DNA from: Bacteroidota bacterium
GTDB lineage: Bacteria; Bacteroidota; Bacteroidia; Chitinophagales; LD1
NCBI GenBank assembly: GCA_947475165.1
Contig: CANJLD010000014.1
Location: 1-64,000, forward strand
Direction: 5' to 3'
Length of the DNA stretch: 64,000 nt
Shown here one piece after another: positions 8,963 through 17,719 of the stretch. The translations under genes were made by a program, and so were the position numbers. Under the pieces are notes generated by a model that was not told the DNA's origin, made no database searches, and saw only the letters and a list, made by a program, of their open reading frames with translations. The number at the start of each line of letters is the position of its first letter. Position 1 is the first letter of the stretch.

Positions 8963-9952
8963 TCATTCGCTAATTGCCATAAACGCATCAATACGTTTCT
9001 TCACATTCTCTCGTATATCGTACCAAAATAAATTGAAGTCGGCAATGTGCAACACATTCATACCGCTTACAATCGGTAAGCTATTCTCTACCCATAAATA
9101 GTTGTCGTGAATTTCGGTGCAAACATTATTGATATATTTTTTGTTGAAGTTGAGAAGGATTGCTCCCTTACTGCAAACCTTAGCAGCCGGTTCAAGTGAA
9201 CTCGTCCATGTAAGTGGGTTCACACATACATTTCCATAAAGCCATTGGCTATCGGGCACGTAGCCTTTCTTATATGATGCCCAGGTAATATAACAACCGG
9301 TTGCAGTTTCGTTGCGACAAGGCTCAAGAAACTTATACATGGCTGTATCTATGGAGTAGCCGATAACATAGGCCGCCACCATTCTATTTCGCAAATTGGT
9401 AGAGTCAATCATTTCTTTTAGCAATCTGCGCGAATGGTAAGTCCCCTGACTATGCGAGGCGATGATAAACGGACGACCGTGATTATAGTGGTCGAGATAA
9501 TATTGGAAAGCGAGTTTCACATCTTCATAAGCAAACGCTAAAGATTTAGGTCCGTTCTCTTTATCATAAAACGCCTTGATAATTGATTGACGATAACGCG
9601 GAGCATAAACCTGACAACTGGCATTGAATACACTCGCCTGATATTGCACAGGCTTAGAATCAATTTTTTTATTGAGCGTTTTATTGCTCAAATCTGCATT
9701 CCATGTTTCACCGCTTTCATAAATTGTTGGGTAGATGTAAAACACATCAACCGGTTTCAGTGAATCATTCACCCACTTCTCATCATTCGGAATTTTATCG
9801 GCCGCATCTTTCCGAAAAGGCAGCGCACTCCAATTCTTCTCTAATGAATAATCAGGAGCTGCCGGTTGATCGTTTGGGTTGAAAGTTGCCGGTAGCTGCG
9901 CTGAAAGAGTTACAGCAAATAACATAGTTGCAAAAACACATAAACTTCTCAT
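8963..9952 (-). CDS. Secreted DUF3089 alpha/beta-hydrolase-like protein
   Basis: A 329-residue exported protein with signal peptide at residues 1-18 (MRSLCVFATMLFAVTLSAQ). The mature part carries the DUF3089 signatures VDVFYIYPTIY near residue 68, QASVFNASCQVYAPRYRQ, and IASHSQGTYHSRRLLKE near 163 with the nucleophile-elbow pattern SxSxG modified to SHSQG, typical of lipase-like alpha/beta hydrolases. Substrate is unknown; a periplasmic or surface esterase/lipase is likely. It is divergent from the EGF-like lipoprotein at 10001 across 48 bases and has no tryptophan-pathway link beyond position. Confidence 0.82.
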   Translation of the reverse strand: MRSLCVFATMLFAVTLSAQLPATFNPNDQPAAPDYSLEKNWSALPFRKDAADKIPNDEKWVNDSLKPVDVFYIYPTIYESGETWNADLSNKTLNKKIDSKPVQYQASVFNASCQVYAPRYRQSIIKAFYDKENGPKSLAFAYEDVKLAFQYYLDHYNHGRPFIIASHSQGTYHSRRLLKEMIDSTNLRNRMVAAYVIGYSIDTAMYKFLEPCRNETATGCYITWASYKKGYVPDSQWLYGNVCVNPLTWTSSLEPAAKVCSKGAILLNFNKKYINNVCTEIHDNYLWVENSLPIVSGMNVLHIADFNLFWYDIRENVKKRIDAFMAISE

Positions 9953-10000
9953 GGCAGATTGGATGGTTGTTTTATTTTCGTTTTGTAAACGATTTGAAAA

Positions 10001-10507
10001 ATGAAAAAAGAGATTGCAAAAATATTTTTAGTTGTCGCATTCCTGATAACTATTTCGGCCTGTGATAGAAGAAATTGTGAGAATGTAGTTTGTCCGGTTA
10101 ATCAGGGTTGTAACAACGGACAATGCTATTGTGGCGATGGATATGAAGGAACTAACTGCGATATTAATAGCTATGAGAAGTATATCGTCATTAATAATTA
10201 CGCGTATGAATCGTGCAATACACCTCCTCCTTTCACGACCACCAATATCTATATTACGTGGGATGGTGTTTATATCAATCAAGTTCATATTCACAATTTG
10301 ATGGGAAGCAATTGCCCTGATGTAATAGCAATAATTCGTACGGATGCTAATAATGAGGGCAATATTCTCGAGATAAATGAGCAAACATGTGGTGGAAGCA
10401 GTGTATCTGGTCAGGGAACTTACGATAAGATAAATCACCGTGTCAACCTTCAGTTATATTATAACGTTAGTGGAACAGGATATTCTTGTAACACTATATT
10501 GCAATAA
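10001..10507 (+). CDS. Lipoprotein with one EGF-like domain
   Basis: A 168-residue lipoprotein: signal peptide MKKEIAKIFLVVAFLITISAC with lipobox ISAC at residues 18-21. Residues 24-52 contain six cysteines in EGF-like spacing (CENVVCPVNQGCNNGQCYCG, then YEGTNC), as seen in many Bacteroidota surface lipoproteins. The C-terminal 115 residues are beta-rich with three further cysteines and no recognised family. DR following the lipobox Cys gives no clear surface-export signal. Function is unknown; a surface-exposed binding role is possible. It stands alone between a divergent DUF3089 gene and the ACMSD-kynU pair. Confidence 0.8.
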   Translation: MKKEIAKIFLVVAFLITISACDRRNCENVVCPVNQGCNNGQCYCGDGYEGTNCDINSYEKYIVINNYAYESCNTPPPFTTTNIYITWDGVYINQVHIHNLMGSNCPDVIAIIRTDANNEGNILEINEQTCGGSSVSGQGTYDKINHRVNLQLYYNVSGTGYSCNTILQ

Positions 10508-10552
10508 TATCTATCGAATAGAATAGTCGAATTCTCAATCGCAAATCAATTT

Positions 10553-10560
10553 TATATTTG
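10553..10560 (+). promoter_or_regulatory. Possible -7 promoter box ahead of ACMSD-kynU
   Basis: TATATTTG fits the Bacteroidota consensus TAnnTTTG and ends six bases before the ATG at 10567. A transcript would therefore be leaderless or nearly so. No convincing -33 TTG is seen about 20 bases further upstream, so support is partial. Confidence 0.4.
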
Positions 10561-10566
10561 GCGTGA

Positions 10567-11574
10567 ATGAAAATTGACATCCACACGCATATAATTCCAG
10601 AGCATCTGCCACGATGGAGTGAAAAATTCGGCTACAGCGGTTTCATTCACCTTGACCACCACAAGCCATGTTGCGCGCGCATGATGAAGGACGGTGAGTT
10701 CTTCCGCGAAATACAAAGCAACTGTTGGGATGCCGAAACAAGAATTCAAGATTGTAAGCACACGCATGTAGATGTGCAGGTGCTTTCCACGATTCCTATC
10801 ATGTTTAATTATTGGGCAAAGCCTGAACATTGCTACGAAATTTCGAGATTCCTGAACGACCATATTGCTGAAGTAGTTGAACGCTATCCGAAAAAATTTA
10901 TCGGACTTGGAACTGTGCCGATGCAAAATGCCGATGTAGCTATTAAAGAATTGGAGCGTTGCAAAAAAATTGGTTTGTCAGGAGTTCAAATTGGAAGCAA
11001 CGTAAACGACATCAACTTAAACGAGCCGCAGTTCTTTCCTATTTATGAAGCGGCACAGGAATTAGATCTCGCCATTTTTGTTCACCCCTGGAATATGATG
11101 GGCACTAAACAAATGAGTAAATACTGGCTGCCTTGGTTAGTGGGAATGCCCGCTGAAACTTCACGCGCTATCTGCTCTATGATTTTTGGTGGTGTGTTTG
11201 CCAAGTTTCCAAAACTGCGAATTGCGTTTGCGCATGGTGGAGGTTCGTTCCCATCTACTGTTGGAAGAATTGAGCAAGGCTTTAATGTGCGCCCGGACTT
11301 AACTGCTCTCGACAACAATGTAAACCCACGCGAATATCTCGGACACTTTTACGTAGACTCACTGATTCACGACACCAAGTTTTTGCAGTATGTAATTGAT
11401 TTGATTGGAGAAGATAAAATTTGCTGCGGCAGCGATTATCCTTTTCCTCTGGGTGAAGCCACACCGGGTGAAGAAATTGAGGCGTTGGATGTTTCGAAAA
11501 AAACGAAAGATAAACTGCTTTACAAAAACGCTTTGAACTGGCTGCAATTGGACAAGAAAAAATTTGAGAAATGA
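10567..11574 (+). CDS. 2-amino-3-carboxymuconate-6-semialdehyde decarboxylase (ACMSD)
   Basis: Zinc-dependent amidohydrolase-fold decarboxylase. It removes CO2 from the ring-opened product of 3-hydroxyanthranilate, steering tryptophan carbon to 2-aminomuconate rather than quinolinate/NAD. The 335-residue protein has the metal site HTH at residues 6-8, the ligand His in FVHPWNMMG near 172, FAHGGGSFP near 225 and the catalytic Asp in CCGSDYPFPLGE near 291, all typical of ACMSD. It overlaps kynureninase by four bases (ATGA), so the two are translationally coupled. 3-hydroxyanthranilate dioxygenase and kynurenine monooxygenase, the steps in between, are not in this window. Confidence 0.92.
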   Translation: MKIDIHTHIIPEHLPRWSEKFGYSGFIHLDHHKPCCARMMKDGEFFREIQSNCWDAETRIQDCKHTHVDVQVLSTIPIMFNYWAKPEHCYEISRFLNDHIAEVVERYPKKFIGLGTVPMQNADVAIKELERCKKIGLSGVQIGSNVNDINLNEPQFFPIYEAAQELDLAIFVHPWNMMGTKQMSKYWLPWLVGMPAETSRAICSMIFGGVFAKFPKLRIAFAHGGGSFPSTVGRIEQGFNVRPDLTALDNNVNPREYLGHFYVDSLIHDTKFLQYVIDLIGEDKICCGSDYPFPLGEATPGEEIEALDVSKKTKDKLLYKNALNWLQLDKKKFEK

Positions 11575-12836
11575 AGTTTGAGAATTCATTAGCCTTTGCA
11601 TGCGCACTCGATAAAAAAGACCCGCTGAAAGATTATCGAAAGCTGTTTCACATTCCTAAAGTGAATGGCAAGGAAGCGGTTTATTTATGTGGCAACTCTT
11701 TGGGACTTCAACCAAAGTCCGTAGAAAAACATTTAAAAATTGAATTGGAAGATTGGAAAAATCTTGGAGTAGAAGGACACCTGCACGGAAAAAATCCCTG
11801 GCTTTATTACCACCACTTTTTTTCGAAATCAATTTCGAAACTGGTTGGAGCGAAGGAAAGTGAAGTTGTAGTAATGAATCAACTTACAGTGAATTTGAAT
11901 CTGATGCTGATTTCGTTTTACCGTCCGGAGGGAAAGCGGAATAAAATTCTGATTGAGGCGAATGAATTTCCTTCTGACTACTACGCCATCGAACAACAGA
12001 TAAAACTGCACGGCTTAAACCCGAAAGATTGTATTGTTGAAGTAATGCCGCGCAAGGGAGAAGTTACTCTGCGAACAGAAGACATCATTTCAAAAATCGC
12101 GGAACACAAGAACGAACTCGCACTCGTGATGTTGAGCGCGGTAAATTATTACACGGGTCAGTTATTCGAAATAAAAAAAATAGCGGATGTCTGCTGCGAA
12201 CACAAAATAACTTTCGGAGTTGATTTGGCGCACGCCATTGGCAACGTTGAATTGAAATTACACGAATGGAATGTTGACTTTGCTACCTGGTGCAGTTACA
12301 AATATCTGAACAGCGGACCCGGTGGAGTGAGCGGAGTTTTTGTGCACGAATATCACGCGAAGAATTTTTCACTTCCGCGTTTGGCTGGCTGGTGGGGTAA
12401 TGATGAAAAGACCAGATTTGAAATGCGCAAGCATTTTGTTCCTCAACCGGGAGCAGCCGGTTGGCAGATTTCGAATGCACCGGTACTTAGCATGGCAGCA
12501 CATAAAGCATCGCTCGAAATTTTTGACAAGGCGGGAATGAAAGCGTTGAGAAAGAAAAGCGAATTACTGACGGGCTACTTAGAGTTTTTATTGAAATCAG
12601 AAATCAGAAATCAGAAATCAGATTTTAAAATCATTACTCCTTCAGAAAAAGAAGAGCGCGGTTGTCAGCTTTCTATTCAAACAAAAAAGAACGGCAGAAA
12701 ATTATTCGATAAGATTACCAAAGCGGGAGTAATTGCCGATTGGCGCGAACCTGATGTTATCCGCATAGCACCGGTGCCGCTTTACAATTCGTTTGAAGAC
12801 ATTTGGAAGTTTGCAAACATCCTTCTTACCGCATAA
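11571..12836 (+). CDS. kynU: Kynureninase
   Basis: Pyridoxal-phosphate enzyme cleaving kynurenine or 3-hydroxykynurenine to (3-hydroxy)anthranilate and alanine. The 421-residue protein has the family stretches NSLGLQPKSV, MNQLTVNLNLMLISFYRP, EANEFPSDYYAIEQQ, the PLP-anchoring lysine in CSYKYLNSGPGG (about residue 243) and LAGWWGND. The start overlaps the ACMSD stop by four bases. A run of four exact heptanucleotide copies near 12595-12622 adds a polar insert (SEIRNQKSD) in the small domain near residue 345, at a place where no conserved motif lies, so the enzyme is probably still functional. No terminator is visible in the following 200 bases before the convergent RNase G gene. Confidence 0.94.
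   Translation: MKFENSLAFACALDKKDPLKDYRKLFHIPKVNGKEAVYLCGNSLGLQPKSVEKHLKIELEDWKNLGVEGHLHGKNPWLYYHHFFSKSISKLVGAKESEVVVMNQLTVNLNLMLISFYRPEGKRNKILIEANEFPSDYYAIEQQIKLHGLNPKDCIVEVMPRKGEVTLRTEDIISKIAEHKNELALVMLSAVNYYTGQLFEIKKIADVCCEHKITFGVDLAHAIGNVELKLHEWNVDFATWCSYKYLNSGPGGVSGVFVHEYHAKNFSLPRLAGWWGNDEKTRFEMRKHFVPQPGAAGWQISNAPVLSMAAHKASLEIFDKAGMKALRKKSELLTGYLEFLLKSEIRNQKSDFKIITPSEKEERGCQLSIQTKKNGRKLFDKITKAGVIADWREPDVIRIAPVPLYNSFEDIWKFANILLTA
12595..12622 (+). repeat. In-frame tandem heptanucleotide repeat inside kynU
   Basis: Four exact copies of AAATCAG lie inside the kynureninase coding sequence (boundary may be off by one base). Because four sevens plus flanks keep the frame open, the repeat is translated as a polar linker. 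Loss or gain of one unit would shift the frame. Confidence 0.85.
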
Positions 12837-13042
12837 ACCGGCTTTCACTTCTGTATTATTTTCCTCCGTAATTATTTTCAACTACTGCGCGTCTGTTCAT
12901 TATCATTCAGCACGATTGTGACATATTTTCGCTTCTGTTTAAAATATTTAGGAAAAACATGAAGAACGATGCACTCTCCGGACCCTGGAACGATGTATCT
13001 ATAGATATGATTTCGTAGAAAAAGGAATTTCTGCCTGCTGTT

Positions 13043-14593
13043 TTACTGCAGTTTAATTTCCTCATCATTATCATCAAAAAATTTATAGTCGGTAATGCCG
13101 AGCGTTTCGCTTGGGTTAATCGAAATCCATTTTTTGTGCTTAAAGAACCACTTGGTGCGCAGCGAAGGAATGCCTTTGCGTAAATACGCTCCAACAATAG
13201 GGTGGCAATACAAAGTGAGTTTTGCATGCGTTGTAAGCAGATGAGTCAAATCGCTTTCAATTTCATCTAACAACAAGAGCGATGAAGTAATTTCACCGGT
13301 GCCTCCGCAGGTTGGGCAGCTTTCTGCCGTAGCAATATTTATTTCCGGACGTACACGCTCGCGCGTAATTTGCATCAGGTTAAATTTCGAAAGCGGAAGA
13401 ATAGTATGTGTAGCACGGTCGCTATCCATTATTTCTTTCATTCTAATCTGGAGCGTCTTTTTATTCTCCTGATTTTTCATGTCAATAAAATCAATTACGA
13501 TAATGCCACCCAAATCGCGCAGACGAAGCTGCCGGCCAATTTCTTCTGCCGCTTCCATATTTACTTTCAGCGCATTGCCTTCCTGGTTACCGTCCATAGT
13601 TGACCGGTGACCGCTGTTCACATCAATAACGTGACACGCTTCGGTCTTCTCTATAATAATGTAACTGCCGTTGGGCATATTCACCGTTTTGCCGAATGAA
13701 GCTTTAATCTGCTTGGTAATTCCGTAGTGGTCGAAAAGGGGAACGGTTCCGGTATAGCGTTGAACAATATCTTTTTTCTCGGGAGCAATCTGAGTAATGT
13801 AATCTTCCACTTCCTTCGCCAACTTTACATCGTTAGTTACAATTTTGTTGAACTGTGGAGAAAGCAAATCGCGGAGAATGCCCGTTGTTTTGTTCATCTC
13901 GCTCAAAACTTTTGTAACCGGCACTGCGCCTTTAAGATTGCGCATCATTTCCTGCCATTTGTTTTGCAGTTGCAATAAATCCTGATGAAGCTCCGCTGCA
14001 TTCTTTCCGGCAGCAACTGTTCTTATAATTACTCCGAAGTTTTTCGGCTTCAAACTTTCTACAAGAGTTTTCAATCTTCTTCTCTCTTCAGCCGAATCAA
14101 TTTTTTTAGAAACGCCTACTGAATCATTGAATGGAACCAACACCAAAAATCTTCCCGCCAAAGAAATTTCACAAGTCAATCGCGGACCTTTGGTAGAGAT
14201 AGGTTCTTTCAGAATCTGCACCAGCAAACTGTTTTTGTTTTGCAGCACATCTTTAATGTTTCCTGTCTTTACAATTTCTTTCTGCATGTCGAAAGTGCTT
14301 AGCATTTGCTCAGGCGTAACGTTTCCCGCCACACACTGTCCGGCAAATTTCATCACCGAACGAATGTCCGGGCTTAAATCGGTGTAATGCAAAAAGGCAT
14401 CTTTTTCATGCCCCACTTCAATAAATGCAGCGTTCAAACCGGGCATTACTTTCTTAATCTTTCCAAGGTAAATATCGCCAACGGTAAACTGGTTACTGTT
14501 TCTATCCTGATGCAATTCGGTCAGGTACTTGTCTTCTAACAAAGCAATGTCGAAGCCGTCAGGGCTCGAGTTAATGATGAGTTCTTTATTCAC
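13043..14593 (-). CDS. rng: Ribonuclease G / RNase E family endoribonuclease
   Basis: Endoribonuclease acting in rRNA 5' maturation and mRNA decay, 516 residues, as expected for the short RNase G form without the RNase E scaffold tail. Residues 38-100 contain the S1 RNA-binding domain (VGDIYLGKIKKVMPGLNAAFIEVG). GGIIVIDFIDM near residue 370 supplies catalytic acidic residues, and CPTCGGTGEI near 423 is the zinc-link motif that joins protomers. In the Bacteroidota this gene is often near small ribosomal or DNA-binding genes, as here: a 29-residue ribosomal-type gene lies 132 bases upstream with a hairpin between. Cytoplasmic. Confidence 0.95.
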   Translation of the reverse strand: MNKELIINSSPDGFDIALLEDKYLTELHQDRNSNQFTVGDIYLGKIKKVMPGLNAAFIEVGHEKDAFLHYTDLSPDIRSVMKFAGQCVAGNVTPEQMLSTFDMQKEIVKTGNIKDVLQNKNSLLVQILKEPISTKGPRLTCEISLAGRFLVLVPFNDSVGVSKKIDSAEERRRLKTLVESLKPKNFGVIIRTVAAGKNAAELHQDLLQLQNKWQEMMRNLKGAVPVTKVLSEMNKTTGILRDLLSPQFNKIVTNDVKLAKEVEDYITQIAPEKKDIVQRYTGTVPLFDHYGITKQIKASFGKTVNMPNGSYIIIEKTEACHVIDVNSGHRSTMDGNQEGNALKVNMEAAEEIGRQLRLRDLGGIIVIDFIDMKNQENKKTLQIRMKEIMDSDRATHTILPLSKFNLMQITRERVRPEINIATAESCPTCGGTGEITSSLLLLDEIESDLTHLLTTHAKLTLYCHPIVGAYLRKGIPSLRTKWFFKHKKWISINPSETLGITDYKFFDDNDEEIKLQ

Positions 14594-14682
14594 AATAAAT
14601 AGTTTAATCCCGCACGGGGCAGGATGTTTTTAAAATCGGTAAGGTAGGTCCGGTAAAGGAAAGGAAAGTGTAAAGCGTTAAC

Positions 14683-14714
14683 GATGCGCGGGCGAGTGAA
14701 GGCACCCGCGCATC
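14683..14714 (-). terminator. Hairpin after the small ribosomal gene
   Basis: A GC-rich 10-bp stem (GATGCGCGGG / CCCGCGCATC; 14683-14692 and 14705-14714) with a 12-base loop lies 11 bases past the minus-strand stop at 14726. On the minus strand it is followed by a moderately T-rich stretch. It could terminate the 29-residue gene's transcript or partly attenuate read-through into rng. Confidence 0.6.
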
Positions 14715-14725
14715 AACGCGAAGAA

Positions 14726-14815
14726 TTACTTCTTCTTATGACGGTTCTTTCTCAAACGTTTTTTGCGTTTGTGGGTAGCAATCTTATGACGTTTTCTCTT
14801 TTTTCCGCAAGGCAT
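14726..14815 (-). CDS. 29-residue AURKAIP1/COX24-domain protein (mS38-like small ribosomal protein)
   Basis: A very small, highly basic protein (MPCGKKRKRHKIATHKRKKR, then LRKNRHKKK), about 60% Lys+Arg. The pattern KKRKxHK(I/M)xxHKRKKRLRxxRHKK matches the COX24/AURKAIP1 domain found in mitochondrial mS38 and annotated as a stand-alone peptide across the Bacteroidota. By analogy with mS38 and the bacterial bS22 protein it should bind 16S rRNA on the small subunit; that is family inference. The ATG at 14813-14815 is the only possible start. Its length is below usual ORF cut-offs, so it is easily missed. Flanked by a TPR-protein gene and rng on the same strand. Confidence 0.85.
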   Translation of the reverse strand: MPCGKKRKRHKIATHKRKKRLRKNRHKKK

Positions 14816-14842
14816 GGCTCGTGTTTTATTGTTTCTTAATGT

Positions 14843-15679
14843 TTAGCCGTTAGGCTTTTTAATACTCTGTATATAATTCTCAATTTCCTTTTTCGCAGCG
14901 GGCTCAGTTACTGTTTTCTTACAAAGCTCCAGCATTTCTACCGCCTTCGTTTTGTTTCCCTGCCCGTTATATGCTTCTGCAAGCAAAAGCAACGCCTCGG
15001 AATTTTGAGGGCGCAAATATAGAATTTTTTCTAAGCGGGCAATGGCTTTGTCAAATTGACCCGAAATAATCCCGAAACGACCCAACATTAACTGGGCATC
15101 TACATTGGCAGAATCCTTCCGAACAATCTCCAATAAAATAGAAACTCCCTGCATAGGCGCACCCCCGCTTTCCATAAAAGCACCCGCCAAACGGATTTTA
15201 TTATTCGTATTATTCGAATCTAAATCAACCGCTTTTTGGTAGCACGAAACTGCATTTGCGCTCAAAAAATTCCTTGCTTTTTCATCCGGAGCGGTTTGCA
15301 TCAACATAGTGTTGTAATCGCCCGCGCCAACAAAAGCATCTGCTTTGTTTTCCTTTTCCGCCAACTTAATTGAGTAGTAAGCAATAGCCAAAGGCTTGTC
15401 CATTTTCTGATATTCACCAATCAACTCCTTATAAGACTGCGCCTCCAGCAATTTCTCAACTATCTCTTTCGTTGCCTTATCAGCAATTTTAGAATTTGTC
15501 TCCTTTATATATTGTTCAATATCCAAACTTTCGTGGGCGTGTTGTTCCTGTTGTGGCATGGCAGGTTGTCCGCCATCGGCTGCTTTTTCAACTTTCGGTT
15601 TTTTAGTATCGGCAAAAAGATAAATACCTAAGCACAACACCGCGCAAGCTGAAACAATTATGATTTGATTTCTACTCAT
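14843..15679 (-). CDS. Membrane-anchored TPR protein
   Basis: A 278-residue protein with one N-terminal membrane segment (residues 5-23, IIIVSACAVLCLGIYLFAD), a charged, proline-containing linker, and about five tetratricopeptide units from residue 70. The clearest unit is AIARLEKILYLRPQNSEALLLLAEAYNGQGNKTKA, given here as spanning residues 212-247. TPRs mediate protein contacts; the anchor places them in the periplasm or facing the cytoplasm (topology not decidable). It lies between the HU gene and the COX24-type gene on the same strand, 68 bases downstream of HU, so co-transcription is plausible. No enzymatic function visible. Confidence 0.83.
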   Translation of the reverse strand: MSRNQIIIVSACAVLCLGIYLFADTKKPKVEKAADGGQPAMPQQEQHAHESLDIEQYIKETNSKIADKATKEIVEKLLEAQSYKELIGEYQKMDKPLAIAYYSIKLAEKENKADAFVGAGDYNTMLMQTAPDEKARNFLSANAVSCYQKAVDLDSNNTNNKIRLAGAFMESGGAPMQGVSILLEIVRKDSANVDAQLMLGRFGIISGQFDKAIARLEKILYLRPQNSEALLLLAEAYNGQGNKTKAVEMLELCKKTVTEPAAKKEIENYIQSIKKPNG

Positions 15680-15747
15680 GATATAGAATGAAAATAGGTT
15701 TACGAACTTGCCGCAAACCTATTCCGAAATTTGTATTGACGAAAAAT

Positions 15748-16074
15748 TTATTCCTCTTCCTGTTGGTCTTGTGGCGTGGGTTCCTGTCCGGGTATCAAAT
15801 GTTTCTTTACCTGGTCAATAAAATTTTGCGCAGGTTTAAAGGCAGGAATATAATGTTCGGGAATAACCACCGTTTCGTTACGCGTAATAATTCTGCCTAT
15901 TTTCTGCGCCCGCTTTTTCGGAATAAAACTTCCGAACCCTCTTACATATACACTCTCACCGCTCTTCACCTGATTCTTTACTTCTTTAAAAAATGCCTCC
16001 AGCGTTATCAGCACATCTGTTTTCGGAACACCTGTTACATCGGCTATTTTGGTTACTATGTCAACTTTTCTCAT
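15748..16074 (-). CDS. HU/IHF family DNA-binding protein
   Basis: A 108-residue histone-like DNA-bending protein. The helical N-terminal half (KVDIVTKIADVTGVPKTDVLITLEAFFKEVKNQV) is followed by the signature VYVRGFGSFIPKKRAQKIGRI near residues 44-64 and an arm ending in IPEHYIPAFKPA near 85, where the proline intercalates DNA. The C-terminus adds an acidic tail (PTPQDQQEEE), longer than the 90-residue norm. It is divergent from mutY across 102 bases. HU-mutY-ssb adjacency is common in this phylum. Confidence 0.94.
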   Translation of the reverse strand: MRKVDIVTKIADVTGVPKTDVLITLEAFFKEVKNQVKSGESVYVRGFGSFIPKKRAQKIGRIITRNETVVIPEHYIPAFKPAQNFIDQVKKHLIPGQEPTPQDQQEEE

Positions 16075-16176
16075 ACTCTTGGGTTTTGATTAGTGATACA
16101 ATCGGCATTTAGAATTGTTGCATAAAGGTGGCAAATATTTTTTCAAACAAAAATTTTCTTCTTTTCTTTCGGCATA

Positions 16177-17232
16177 ATGAAAAACAATTTCGCATCTCTT
16201 TTATTAAAATGGCATAAGGAAGAAAATACACGAGAGATGCCGTGGAAGGGAGAAAAAAATCCTTATTACATCTGGCTGAGCGAAATTATTCTGCAGCAAA
16301 CTCGGGTGGAACAGGGGCTTCCGTATTTTCTTCGCTTCAAAAAAAAATACCCCATCATAAAACATTTGGCGAACGCCAAAGAAGATGAAGTGATGAAGTT
16401 GTGGCAAGGTTTGGGCTATTACTCGCGCGCGCGAAACCTCCACGAAACGGCTAAGAACATTAATCAAAATTTTAAAGGGAAATTTCCTAACACGTTTGAC
16501 GAACTGAAAAAACTAAAAGGCGTTGGCGATTATACGGCCGCTGCCATCGCCTCATTTGCCTTTGGCGAAAACAAAGCGGTAGTGGACGGAAATGTAATTC
16601 GTGTCCTCGCCCGAGTTTTCGGAATTGAAACTGCCTTTGATACCACTGAAAGCAAAAAAAGATTCGCTCAACTTGCACAAGAATTAATTGACAAAAAAAA
16701 ACCTGCCACCTATAATCAGGCAATCATGGATTTTGGCGGTGTTGTTTGCTCGCCCAAAAATCCAAAGTGTGATGAGTGCCCGTTCAATAAAATTTGTGTG
16801 GCAAAAAACCATGAGCTGATTGAACAACTCCCATATCGTGAGAAGAGAACCAAAATCACTAACCGTTACTGTAATTATCTATTAATAAAGAGCGATAAGG
16901 AAATTCTGATTCAAAAGAGAACAGGCAACGATATTTGGAAAAATCTTTACGAACTGCCGATGATTGAAACGACAAAGCCGTTGAAGAAAGGGTTTGCTGA
17001 AGCGGTGGCGAAGTATCTGAGCACTAAACAATTTTCTATCGAATCGCATTCAAAAGAAATTGCTCAAATGCTTTCGCATCGTAAAATTCATTTTCGCTTT
17101 ATCGAAGTTGAGCTAAAGGATTTCAAATCGTTTTCATTGCAAGGCGCACAAAAAGTAAAACTGAAATCGCTTGCCAAATTCGCCTTTCCTAAAACGCTCC
17201 ACTTGTATTTAGAGCAAAAGTCCTTATTTTAG
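16177..17232 (+). CDS. mutY: A/G-specific adenine DNA glycosylase MutY
   Basis: Base-excision repair enzyme removing adenine mispaired with 8-oxoguanine. The 351-residue protein has the catalytic Glu in LSEIILQQTRVEQ near residue 37, the helix-hairpin-helix LKGVGDYTAAAIASFAFG near 112-130, the catalytic Asp in AVVDGNVIRV near 136, and the 4Fe-4S cluster C-x6-C-x2-C-x5-C at about 192-208 (CSPKNPKCDECPFNKIC). A C-terminal NUDIX-like 8-oxoG recognition domain follows (ILIQKRTGNDIWKNLYELP). It starts the conserved mutY-ssb-gldE-gldD group. Confidence 0.96.
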   Translation: MKNNFASLLLKWHKEENTREMPWKGEKNPYYIWLSEIILQQTRVEQGLPYFLRFKKKYPIIKHLANAKEDEVMKLWQGLGYYSRARNLHETAKNINQNFKGKFPNTFDELKKLKGVGDYTAAAIASFAFGENKAVVDGNVIRVLARVFGIETAFDTTESKKRFAQLAQELIDKKKPATYNQAIMDFGGVVCSPKNPKCDECPFNKICVAKNHELIEQLPYREKRTKITNRYCNYLLIKSDKEILIQKRTGNDIWKNLYELPMIETTKPLKKGFAEAVAKYLSTKQFSIESHSKEIAQMLSHRKIHFRFIEVELKDFKSFSLQGAQKVKLKSLAKFAFPKTLHLYLEQKSLF

Positions 17233-17268
17233 ACATACCAAATTATATCACAAACAAAATTTACAGTT

Positions 17269-17709
17269 ATGGTAAACAAAGTATTTCTTATTGGCAGACT
17301 GGGCAAAGACCCGGTAGTAAAACATTTCGATAACGGTGGCGCTATTGCCGAATTTACGGTTGCAACGGATGACAGCTACAAAGACAAACAGGGCAACAAA
17401 GTTGAGCAAACCGACTGGCACAACGTAAAAATCCCTACTCCTAAATTAGCTGAGGTAGCCGAAAAATATTTAAAGAAAGGCAGTTTAGTTCACATAGAAG
17501 GCAAAATCAAAACCCGCTCATACGATGATAAAGACGGGAACAAGCGTTACGTTACCGAAGTAGTTTGCGAAAGTTTTAGAATGCTCGACAGCAAAAAAGA
17601 TTCTGCCGGTGGCGGTGGAGGAAATTATTCTTCGTCAACTAACACCTCTTCTTCAAATCAAGAAGCTCCGACAACAACATCGTCAGCTGATGATGATTTG
17701 CCATTTTAG
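17269..17709 (+). CDS. ssb: Single-stranded DNA-binding protein
   Basis: A 146-residue SSB. The OB fold spans residues 1-108 (MVNKVFLIGRLGKDPVVK, WHNVKIPTPKLAEVAEKYLK, GSLVHIEGKIKTRSY), followed by a Gly/Ser/Thr-rich linker and the acidic C-terminal tip DDDLPF that recruits partner proteins. It coats single-stranded DNA in replication, recombination and repair. It lies 36 bases after mutY and 69 bases before gldE, with a perfect 19-bp inverted repeat in the latter gap. Confidence 0.97.
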   Translation: MVNKVFLIGRLGKDPVVKHFDNGGAIAEFTVATDDSYKDKQGNKVEQTDWHNVKIPTPKLAEVAEKYLKKGSLVHIEGKIKTRSYDDKDGNKRYVTEVVCESFRMLDSKKDSAGGGGGNYSSSTNTSSSNQEAPTTTSSADDDLPF

Positions 17710-17719
17710 ATTTTAAGGC

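Noticed and set aside
12960..13019. 19-codon frame MKNDALSGPWNDVSIDMIS between kynU and rng
   Set aside because: No start context or family support; could be chance in the 200-base gap.
12907..13227. 106-residue minus-strand frame before RNase G
   Set aside because: It overlaps the true 3' end of rng in another frame and has no recognisable features.
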